Shown in pieces: positions 9,003 through 16,832 of a stretch of DNA of 64,000 bases. The DNA comes from Verrucomicrobiota bacterium (GTDB taxonomy: Bacteria > Verrucomicrobiota > Verrucomicrobiia > Chthoniobacterales > Chthoniobacteraceae), in assembly GCA_009885995.1 (NCBI GenBank), contig VFJQ01000028.1, positions 1 through 64,000 of the forward strand, given 5' to 3'. The translations under genes and the position numbers were made by a program. Position 1 is the stretch's first letter. The number at the start of each line of letters is the position of its first letter. Under the pieces are notes generated by a model. The model had not been told where the DNA came from. It did not search any database and saw only the letters and a program-made list of their open reading frames with translations.

Positions 9003-9851
9003 TTAGCCGCCCTCTTTCGGCTTCGGCGCTTCGGCTTCCACCATCCGCGTCTGGTCGATCCGCCGGTCGAGCACGAACGGATTATTTTTCCCCATCTGCG
9101 TCCACGGGCCCTGCCGCACGTCTTTATATTCGACGAAGCGCCAGTCGGTCACGTCGGTGTCGGCCATCCCGAGATAATCGCGAACCGCGGGCGAGACATC
9201 GAGGCCGGCGCCTTTGTTGAGGTTCGGCTTGGGGCGCTCATTGCCGAAGACGTAGGCGCTGTGGTCGGTGCGGAATGGGCCGCAGTCTTCCCACTGCGCG
9301 TAAGCGGTGCGGTCCTTGTGGCGCACGGCGATCCAGCGGCCCTTGAGCACCGATTTGCCCGGACCTTTGTAGTCGGCCTTGAACCACGGGATGACCTGCG
9401 CGGCCTCGGGTTTGTGCTGGCCTTTGCTCACGTCGTTGTAGGGCAGCGCGATGTAGAAAGGATTCTGCTGCGGGACGAAGCTGACCGGCCGGTAGTCGCT
9501 GCGCTCGGAGCGCACGGGCGTGTCGCTGCCGCCGAAATTGAGCGCCCACTTCGGATCCCACGAGCTGGAGCGATTGTGGACCGGGTTGTTCTTCGCCGCG
9601 CTCTCGCCGACCCAGAAGGTCGTCGTCACGATGTCCCGCTTCCACGGATATTCCTTGTCGCGCTTGGGCGGATCGTCGCTGCCCACGTCGAGCGTCCCTC
9701 CGAGGTCGGGCCGCGCGAGCACCGATTCGCGCAGCTTCTTCGCATACGGATTCTCGGACTCCGCCTTCACGCAGGGCTTGGGCACGAAGGCCGCGAGCGA
9801 GGTCGCAAGGATCGCGGAGGACCGGTAGTAAAATGGGCGACGTATCATCAT
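9003..9851 (-). CDS. Exported protein with possible double-psi beta-barrel
   Basis: 282 residues. The N terminus, MMIRRPFYYRSSAILATSLA followed by AFVPKPCVKAE, looks like a signal peptide. The C-terminal half holds AQWEDCGPFRTDHSAYVFG and later GLDVSPAVRDYLGM plus VTDWRFVE. The combination of an EDCGPF segment and a 'LDVSPAVRDYL' segment recalls the double-psi beta-barrel of RlpA, expansin and MltA-type cell-wall proteins. That link is my inference; no enzymatic residue can be assigned with confidence. It is convergent with the HNH gene and follows the sulfatase pseudogene on the same strand. Confidence 0.65.
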   Translation of the reverse strand: MMIRRPFYYRSSAILATSLAAFVPKPCVKAESENPYAKKLRESVLARPDLGGTLDVGSDDPPKRDKEYPWKRDIVTTTFWVGESAAKNNPVHNRSSSWDPKWALNFGGSDTPVRSERSDYRPVSFVPQQNPFYIALPYNDVSKGQHKPEAAQVIPWFKADYKGPGKSVLKGRWIAVRHKDRTAYAQWEDCGPFRTDHSAYVFGNERPKPNLNKGAGLDVSPAVRDYLGMADTDVTDWRFVEYKDVRQGPWTQMGKNNPFVLDRRIDQTRMVEAEAPKPKEGG

Positions 9852-9931
9852 TCGGCAGGTGCCGGAGATCGTCCGTCACCTATGCCACGCACACCACCTT
9901 AGCCCGTGTCATCGCCGTGGCATCCGCCGCG

Positions 9932-11326
9932 CTACTCCAGCCGCTTCGCCTTCGAGCGGCCGCCGCGCCAGAGGTCGTATTGAGGGTCGGCGTAGCGGTT
10001 GAAAAACCCGTCGAGACGCCGTGCGAGTTCGTCGCGATGCGGCTCGGTGCCGGGCTGGCCGTAGAGGTTCACGCGTTCGCGCGGGTCCGCCTTCATGTCA
10101 TAAAGCTCGAAGGGACCGCTCGGAAATCGCGCGACGTATTTCCAGTCGTCGGTGCGGATCGCGCGGCACGTTTCCATTTCGTAGAAGACCTCGTTTTCCC
10201 ACGCCACGGACTCGCCGCGGAGCACGGGCGAGAAGTCGCGGCCCGGCGAGCGCGGCTGCTGCGGCATCTTCGCGCCGAGGAAGCCGAGCACGCTGGGCAT
10301 GAAATCGTAATTGCTCACCAGCAGGTCGCTCGTCTGCGCGGCGGGGATGCGACCCGGTTGCCGGAAGATGAGCGGGATCTGCATCATCAGTTCGTGCGCG
10401 CCGATCGGGCGGAAATGATCGCCCATGCCCCACATCCCGTTCTGCCCGCCCATCCATCCCTGGTCGCTCGAATAGACCACGAGCGTGTCCTTCTCCAGCC
10501 CGAGTCGCTTGAGCGCGGCCAGCACTTCGCCCACTCCGTCATCCAGGCCGCTCACCTCGCACGCCTCGCGCTCGATCGCTTCCTGCCGGTTGTGAAACTG
10601 CTTGTTGGCGAACTGCCACGGGTGCATCGCGTCGCGCGGGAAGCTGAGGAACGGCTGGTCCTTGTAGATCGGCGCCCAGCGGTTGCGCGCGGGATTCAGC
10701 ATCAAGTTCCCGAGCGAGTAGGGCCCGTTGTAAGCAAGGTAGAGAAAGAACGGGCGCGCCTGGTTCGCCTCGATGAATTCGATCCCTTTGCGCGTCCAAA
10801 GCTCCGTCGTGTAGCCGGCTTCCTTCCGCACCTTCCCGTCTTCGATGATGTCCTGGTCGTAAAACTCGCGCGTGCTCCCGTCGGGCTTCGTGATCCACGA
10901 CGTGAAGCCTTCGCTCGGCGTGAGGTTCGCGCCGAGGTGCCACTTACCACTCAGCCCGCACACGTAGCCCGCATCGCGCAGCACTTCGCCGAGCGAGGTG
11001 AACTCGGCGAGCGTGTTGTAAGCCTCCGGCCCCATCATGAATTTCGGATCGAGGAACGAATGCACGCCGTGCTGCGACGGGATGAGCCCGGTGAGAAACG
11101 TCGCGCGCGTCGGCGAGCACACCGCATTCGATGAAAGCGCACGGGTGAAGCGGATGCCTTCCGCGGCGAGCCGGTCGATGTGCGGTGTGCGGATGTCCTT
11201 GTTCCCGTAGCAGCCGAGCGTCCACGCGCCCTAGTTGTCGGTGAGGATGAAGACGAGGTTCGTCGGGCGCGCGAAAGCGGGCGCGACGGCGAGGATGAGC
11301 GCGATGAGAAAGGCGAGGTAGCTCAT
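9932..11326 (-). pseudogene. Sulfatase (formylglycine-dependent) broken by one TAG codon
   Basis: Read from the ATG at 11326, the frame gives a signal peptide (MSYLAFLIALILAVAPAFA), then PTNLVFILTDN, a TAG at 11231-11233, then GAWTLGCYGNKDIRTPHIDR, and continues open to its own TAG stop at 9932. Without the amber codon it is a normal 464-residue secreted sulfatase. CSPTRATFLTG, where the Cys is converted to formylglycine, lies near residue 69, and further metal and substrate motifs are present. The stop falls where family members have DNQ or DDQ, so a CAG-to-TAG change is the simplest explanation. Restart at a later codon would lose the first metal ligands, so the gene is probably inactive unless suppressed or misread. 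Confidence 0.88.
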
Positions 11327-11435
11327 GGCTGGATCATGTCGGGCATTTCCTCACGGGCCAAGCCCGTCCCGAAATGCTTAAGGTCATTAAGTTGTTGCCG
11401 CCCCCGCCGTTCGCGTCCATGAAACCTCCACGATC

Positions 11436-12533
11436 ATGACTGTCAGGATTGCCATTCACCACGCGCTATTCGCCGTCGCGATACTCGCGCTCGCCGGCTG
11501 CAAAAAGAGCTCCGGCAAAGGCGGGCCGCCGCCCGGTTTTGCCACGCAAGTCGTCGCGGTGAAGGCCGTGCGCGAAGCCGTCAGCGAGCAACTCCGCGTG
11601 ATCGGCACCGTGCTCGCGAATGAAACTGTCGATCTCCAGGCCGAGGCCGATGGGCGCGTGACGGCGATTCATTTCGAGGAAGGCCAGCGCGTCGAAGCGG
11701 GGCAACTTCTCGTCGAACTCGACTCGACCGAAGTCGAAGCGCGGATCACCGAAGCCGAAGCCAGCGCGCGCTGGGCGCAGAGCAAATGGGAGCGGGCGAA
11801 CGGGCTTTTGCAGAACAAGACGATGTCACAGCAGGAGGCCGACGAGGCGAAGGCACAGCTCGACATGGCGAGTGCGCGCGTGGCGCAAATGAACAAGCAC
11901 TTGCGCGACATGAAGATCAAAGCGCCGTTCGGCGGCGTCATCGGTGCGCGGCAGATCAGCCCCGGGCAGGTGATTTCCCGCATGAATCCCGGCCGCGGCT
12001 TGCAGACCATCGCCACGATCAACGATGTCGATCCCGTGAAAGTCGAGGGCAACGTGCCGGAGCGTTTCCTCGCGCTCGCCACCGTCGGCGCGAAGATCCA
12101 GCTCACGATCGCCGCGTTCCCGAACGAGAAGTTCGAGGGCGTGCTCTACTTCGTCGCGCCGCAGATCGACCCGGTGAACCGCACCGCAGTCGTGAAAGCG
12201 AAAGTCGCGAACACCGACTTGCGCTTGAAGCCCGGCATGTTCGCCAGCGCCGATCTCTCGCTGCGCGTGAAGGACGACGCCATCGTCATCCCCGAGGCCG
12301 CACTGATGCCGAGGGGCGATACTTTCGCCGTGATCATCGTCGCCGCCGACATGACCGCGGAGATGCGCCCGGTGAAGCCCGGCATCCGCATGACTGGGCG
12401 CGTGGAGATCGTCGAGGGCGTGAAGGAAGGCGAACTCGTCGTCGTCGAGGGCTGGCAGAAGACGCGACCGGGCGGAAAAGTGACTCTCGCTCCAGCGGAT
12501 AAGTCGGCGCCTTACACTGCCGCAGCGAAGTAA
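11436..12533 (+). CDS. RND efflux periplasmic adaptor (membrane fusion) lipoprotein
   Basis: 365 residues. It has a lipoprotein signal with lipobox LAGC at about residues 19-22 (MTVRIAIHHALFAVAILALA-GC). It then shows the usual adaptor order: a barrel-sandwich/lipoyl half (TVDLQAEADGRVTAIHFEEG), a coiled-coil hairpin (about 100-155), the second lipoyl half (IKAPFGGVIGARQISPGQV), a beta-barrel and a membrane-proximal domain. It links the inner-membrane pump encoded next to an outer-membrane channel. The stop overlaps the pump start (TAATG at 12531-12535), so the two are translationally coupled. No TolC-type gene is in the window. It is divergent from the sulfatase pseudogene with 109 bp between them. 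Confidence 0.93.
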   Translation: MTVRIAIHHALFAVAILALAGCKKSSGKGGPPPGFATQVVAVKAVREAVSEQLRVIGTVLANETVDLQAEADGRVTAIHFEEGQRVEAGQLLVELDSTEVEARITEAEASARWAQSKWERANGLLQNKTMSQQEADEAKAQLDMASARVAQMNKHLRDMKIKAPFGGVIGARQISPGQVISRMNPGRGLQTIATINDVDPVKVEGNVPERFLALATVGAKIQLTIAAFPNEKFEGVLYFVAPQIDPVNRTAVVKAKVANTDLRLKPGMFASADLSLRVKDDAIVIPEAALMPRGDTFAVIIVAADMTAEMRPVKPGIRMTGRVEIVEGVKEGELVVVEGWQKTRPGGKVTLAPADKSAPYTAAAK

Positions 12534-15500
12534 TGCAGCTCCCGCAAGTCAGCATTCGCCGGCCGGTGCTCACCGTGATGATGAGCCTCGCGCTGATATT
12601 GTTCGGCATCATCGGACTGTTGCGCCTGCCCGTGCGCGAGCTGCCGAACATCGACCCGCCGATCGTCTCGGTGATGACCGTTTATCCCGGCGCGAATGCG
12701 CAGGTGATCGAGACGGAAGTGACCGAGCGACTCGAGGAAGAGCTGAACTCGATCGAGGGCATCAAGACGCTCACGTCAGAGAGCAAGGAGCAGGTCTCGA
12801 ACATCACGATCCAGTTCAACCTCGCGCGCCCCGTCGATGTCGCCGCCCAGGACGTGCGCGACCGTGTCTCGCGCGCCCGCGGTAAGCTGCCGGAGGACAT
12901 CGAGGAGCCGATCATCGCCAAGCAGGAGGCCGACGCGCAGCCGATCATGTGGATCGCGCTGCACAGCGACCGCTACGACACGCTCGAGCTTTCGCGCATC
13001 GCCGAGCGGCAGTTGAAGGACGTGCTCCAGACCACGCCGGGCGTCTCGCAGATCGTCATCGGCGGCGAGAAACGCTTCGCCATCCGCGTGTGGCTCGATG
13101 CGGCGAAGATGGCTGCGCGCGGCGTCACCGTCACGGACGTGGAGCGCGCCTTGAAAGAGCAAAACGTCGAGCTGCCGAGCGGACGCGTGGAGAATCTCGA
13201 CCGCGAGATGACCATCCAGACGCAGGGCGAGATGAAGACGGCGGAGCAGTTCAACACGCTCGTCATCCGCAACGAAGGCGCGAACCTTGTGCGCCTGCGC
13301 GACATCGGCGAAGCGCGCGTCGGCGCCGAGGATGTGCGTTCAGTCGGACGGTTCAACGGCCGACCCTCGGTCGCACTCGGCGTGGTGAAGCAAACGCAGG
13401 CAAACACCATCGAGGTCGCGAAGGGCATCAAGAAAGAGATGGAACGCCTGCGCACCGTCGTGCCGGAAGGCATCAGCATCGATCTGCCTTACGACGAGTC
13501 GGAATACGTCGGTGCCGCCGTTCATGAAGTCTGGAACACTCTCTTCATCGCGTTCGGCCTCGTCGTGTTCGTTATCTATATTTTCCTGCGCAGCTTCCGC
13601 GCGACGCTCATCCCGGTGGTCGCGATTCCGGTGTCGATCATCGGCACGTTCGCCGCGCTGCACTTCCTCGGATTCAGCGTGAACATCCTCACGATGCTCG
13701 CGCTCGTGCTCGTCATCGGCATCGTGGTCGATGACGCGATCGTGGTGCTGGAAAACATCTACCGGCACATCGAGGAGGGCATGGAACCGATGGGGGCGGC
13801 GAAGAAGGCGATGGACGAAATCTCCTTCGCGATCATCGCGATCACCTTCTCGCTCGTCGCGGTCTTCACACCGCTTGCCTTCCAGACCTCGACGACGGGG
13901 CGGCTCTTCATCGAGTTCGCGGTCACTGTGTCCGTGTCGGTCATCATCTCCGCGTTCGTCGCGCTGACGCTCACGCCGATGATGTCCGCGCGCATTCTCA
14001 AGCCGCACGTGGAGGGACAAAACTGGCTGCTGCGTTTCTTCGAGCGCGTCATCGGCAGTATCACGCGGCGCTATGAGCGTTGGCTCGATCGCGCGCTGCG
14101 CTTCCGTTTGATCACATCGATGATCGGCCTAGGCACCGTCGGCCTCGGCGCGTTTTTCCTCACGCAGCTCGAGACCGAGTTTCTGCCCGAGGAAGACAAG
14201 GGGCGGCTGCTCTGCATCGTCGTCGCGCCGGAGGGCAGCACCTCCGAATACACCGACCGGCAGCTCCGCAAGATGGAGGAGATCGTGAAAAGCTTCCCGG
14301 AGGTGCAAAGCTACTTCTCCGCCGTCGCGCTCTCGCGCGGCGGGCCGGGCGACCCGGCGAGCGGGTTGATGTTCATGAAGTTCAAGTCCGGCCAGCGCCG
14401 CAACGTGCGCGACATCGTCGGCGGACCGCGCGGGATGCAGGCGCGGTTCTTCGGCGAGATCGAAGGCGCGCTCGCCTTCGCGCTCATCCCGAAGGCGATC
14501 GGCTTCAGCTTCAGCCAGGGGCTCCAACTCCAGCTTCAATACCAGGATCTCAACGAACTCTCCCGCGTCGCCTTCGACATCTCGAACAAACTGCGCGCCG
14601 AACCCTACCTGCTGAACGTCCGCAGCGTCTTCCAGGTCGATAAGCCGCAGCTCGACATCACCATCGACCGCGACCGCGCCGCTTCGCTCGGCGTGAGCAT
14701 CGAGGACATCTCGCGCACGATGCAGATTCTCTTCGGCGGGCTCGACCTCAGCCGCGTGAAGCGCGAGGGCAAGGAATACGACGTGATCGTGCAGCTCGAC
14801 CGCGCGTCGCGGCTCACCGCGAATGATTTCGACAGCGTCTATGTGCGCGGCAAGACCGGCCAGCTCGTGCAGCTCACCTCCGTGGTGAACTCGAAAGCGC
14901 TCGCCGCCGCGGGGCAGATCAATCACTACAACCGACTCCGCAGCGGCGCGATCGAGGCCACGAACATCGGCGTCCCGCTCGGCACCGCGGTGGCCGGCAT
15001 CGAGCGCATTCTCGCGAAGGAATTGCCGCCCGGTTTCCGCTATGAGTGGGCGGGCGAAGCGAAGGATCTCAAGGAAACCGGCGGCGAGATTTGGTTCGTG
15101 CTCATCCTCGCGATCTTCGTCGTTTACATGGTGCTCGCGGCGCAGTTCGAGAGCTTGGTTCACCCGTTCACCGTCATGCTCGCGCTGCCTCTCGCTGCGG
15201 TCGGCGCGCTCGGCGCACTGTGGCTGATGTCGTGGGTGAACCAACTCGGCACCAGCCTCTACGGCGCCACTCATTATGCACCGCCCGGGAGCGTTCCCGG
15301 CTGGGTGACCTCCATCGCGCCGTGGGTGCCGCGCATCCCGTCGATGAATATCAACCTCTTCTCCCAAATCGGCTTCGTGCTGCTCGTCGGGCTCGTGACG
15401 AAGAACTCGATCCTGCTCGTCGAGTTCGCGAATCAGCAAATGGCCACCGGCAAGAGCGCACTCGAAGCGATGCGCTCCGCCGGCCGCACGCGCTTCCGCC

Positions 15501-15757
15501 CGATCTTGATGACGAGCCTCTCGACCATCGCGGGCATCCTGCCGATCGCGATCGGCTTCGGCGCCGGGGCGGAGAGTCGGCGACCCATGGGTATCGCCGT
15601 CGTAGGCGGGATGCTCTCCAGCACAGTGCTCACGCTGCTGATCATCCCTGTGGTCTATACGCTCTTCGCCGACCTCGGCCGCGCCTTTGCGCGAAAGCCG
15701 GCGCCTGCGGTTCCGCCGGCGAAGCAGCCCGAGGAGTTGGTCAGCCAGCTCGACTAA
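12533..15757 (+). CDS. RND-family (HAE1/AcrB-type) multidrug efflux pump
   Basis: 1074 residues, the standard length of hydrophobe/amphiphile efflux-1 pumps. The N terminus, MQLPQVSIRRPVLTVMMSLALI, runs into TM1. TM2-6 lie at about residues 335-500, including VLVIGIVVDDAIVVLENIYRH with the proton-relay Asp pair in TM4. A second pore domain follows, then TM8-12 near 855-1050 (WFVLILAIFVVYMVLAAQFES and GLVTKNSILLVEFANQ). It works in the inner membrane as a trimer, driven by proton uptake. Start and upstream stop overlap by one base with the adaptor gene, so they form a two-gene operon. A loop of about 30 residues after LWLMSWVNQLG seems longer than usual. Confidence 0.95.
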   Translation: MQLPQVSIRRPVLTVMMSLALILFGIIGLLRLPVRELPNIDPPIVSVMTVYPGANAQVIETEVTERLEEELNSIEGIKTLTSESKEQVSNITIQFNLARPVDVAAQDVRDRVSRARGKLPEDIEEPIIAKQEADAQPIMWIALHSDRYDTLELSRIAERQLKDVLQTTPGVSQIVIGGEKRFAIRVWLDAAKMAARGVTVTDVERALKEQNVELPSGRVENLDREMTIQTQGEMKTAEQFNTLVIRNEGANLVRLRDIGEARVGAEDVRSVGRFNGRPSVALGVVKQTQANTIEVAKGIKKEMERLRTVVPEGISIDLPYDESEYVGAAVHEVWNTLFIAFGLVVFVIYIFLRSFRATLIPVVAIPVSIIGTFAALHFLGFSVNILTMLALVLVIGIVVDDAIVVLENIYRHIEEGMEPMGAAKKAMDEISFAIIAITFSLVAVFTPLAFQTSTTGRLFIEFAVTVSVSVIISAFVALTLTPMMSARILKPHVEGQNWLLRFFERVIGSITRRYERWLDRALRFRLITSMIGLGTVGLGAFFLTQLETEFLPEEDKGRLLCIVVAPEGSTSEYTDRQLRKMEEIVKSFPEVQSYFSAVALSRGGPGDPASGLMFMKFKSGQRRNVRDIVGGPRGMQARFFGEIEGALAFALIPKAIGFSFSQGLQLQLQYQDLNELSRVAFDISNKLRAEPYLLNVRSVFQVDKPQLDITIDRDRAASLGVSIEDISRTMQILFGGLDLSRVKREGKEYDVIVQLDRASRLTANDFDSVYVRGKTGQLVQLTSVVNSKALAAAGQINHYNRLRSGAIEATNIGVPLGTAVAGIERILAKELPPGFRYEWAGEAKDLKETGGEIWFVLILAIFVVYMVLAAQFESLVHPFTVMLALPLAAVGALGALWLMSWVNQLGTSLYGATHYAPPGSVPGWVTSIAPWVPRIPSMNINLFSQIGFVLLVGLVTKNSILLVEFANQQMATGKSALEAMRSAGRTRFRPILMTSLSTIAGILPIAIGFGAGAESRRPMGIAVVGGMLSSTVLTLLIIPVVYTLFADLGRAFARKPAPAVPPAKQPEELVSQLD

Positions 15758-15802
15758 AAAACTGCTTCCTCCTTCCGGCGCGCTTCGGCTTCATCTTCCC
15801 TC

Positions 15803-16762
15803 ATGCCGTTCACTGCCGATGAAGCCTTCGATCTCCTCGAGCAAAGCCGCGCCCGCGGGCGGTTCGCGCAGGCGTATTTGATCACCGGCGCGCCGGGTGC
15901 GGGGAAGCGGCGACTGCTCGATCGGCTCGCGGCGGCGTTGCTCGGCGAGAAGAAGGACCCGCTCAAACATCACGACGTCCATGTGCTCGAGCCGCAGATG
16001 AAATCGCGCGTGATCGGGATCGAAGCGATGCAGGAGCTCATCGGCTCGCTGCAAATGCGCTCGATGATGGGCGGGCCGAAGCTCGCGATCATCCACGACG
16101 CGGAGCGGATGAACTCGTCGGCGGCGAATGCGCTGCTGCGCACGCTCGAGGAACCGCCGGGGCAGACATATTTTTTCCTGCTCAGCACGCAGCCGGAGCA
16201 GTTGCTGGAGACGACGCTCTCGCGCTGCATCGAGGTGCCGCTGCGCTCGGCGGAGAAGCAGCCGGTTTCCGCGCGGCAGCGCGCGCTGCTCGATGCGCTG
16301 CGCGCCGCGCCGATGGGCGGCGACCTCGCGGCGGTGTTCGGGCTGGTGCGGCAGTTCGCGGTGCTGCTCGCGGAGGCGAAGGCGGACATCGAGGAGCAGA
16401 CGGAGGCGGCGTTCAAAAAGGAGGAGACGCTGCTCAAACAGGTCGGCGCGCGGCGCGATGCGATCGATGAGCGCGAGGACTTTTACAAAGCGCTAACCGA
16501 GTCGCGCTACCGGGCCGAACGCGATGGATTACTCGCGATGATCGAGCAGTGGTTCGCCGATGCGCTGCGGCAGCAGCACGGCGCGCCGGAGGTGGATCAT
16601 CCCGAATGCCGCGAGGCGACCGCGGCGCTGGCGGCACGGCTTTCCACCGCGGAACTGCTGCGTCGCGCCGCGGCGCTCGGAGAGTTGCGCGATCACTTCG
16701 GGCGCAACATCCAGGAGCAACTCGCGATCGAGTGCGCCTTCCTCAAGGCGTTCGGAGCCTGA
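15803..16762 (+). CDS. holB: DNA polymerase III clamp-loader delta-prime-like subunit
   Basis: 319-residue AAA+ protein. Walker A is GAPGAGKRRLLD near residue 29, a Walker-B-like region is PKLAIIHDAERMN near residue 93, and sensor-1 and SRC motifs are FLLSTQPEQL and SRCIEVPLR. The segment SAANALLRTLEEPPG is typical of HolB/DnaX proteins. The zinc-binding cysteines of E. coli delta-prime are not seen. The protein helps load the sliding clamp in replication. It follows the efflux pump after 45 bp on the same strand and may be co-transcribed, though the functions are unrelated. Confidence 0.85.
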   Translation: MPFTADEAFDLLEQSRARGRFAQAYLITGAPGAGKRRLLDRLAAALLGEKKDPLKHHDVHVLEPQMKSRVIGIEAMQELIGSLQMRSMMGGPKLAIIHDAERMNSSAANALLRTLEEPPGQTYFFLLSTQPEQLLETTLSRCIEVPLRSAEKQPVSARQRALLDALRAAPMGGDLAAVFGLVRQFAVLLAEAKADIEEQTEAAFKKEETLLKQVGARRDAIDEREDFYKALTESRYRAERDGLLAMIEQWFADALRQQHGAPEVDHPECREATAALAARLSTAELLRRAAALGELRDHFGRNIQEQLAIECAFLKAFGA

Positions 16763-16832
16763 CGCAAAGGACGGTCCGCTCCTGCCAAGTGGTGGGATGC
16801 CGCGGCGGGACATTCGACTAAGGGAGAGGCAC

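Noticed and set aside
9932..11326. TAG read as an amino acid (recoded amber) in the sulfatase and antitoxin-like genes
   Set aside because: The sulfatase itself ends with TAG, and intact genes such as sucB and efp also end with TAG. Point nonsense mutations are simpler. No suppressor tRNA was seen in the window.
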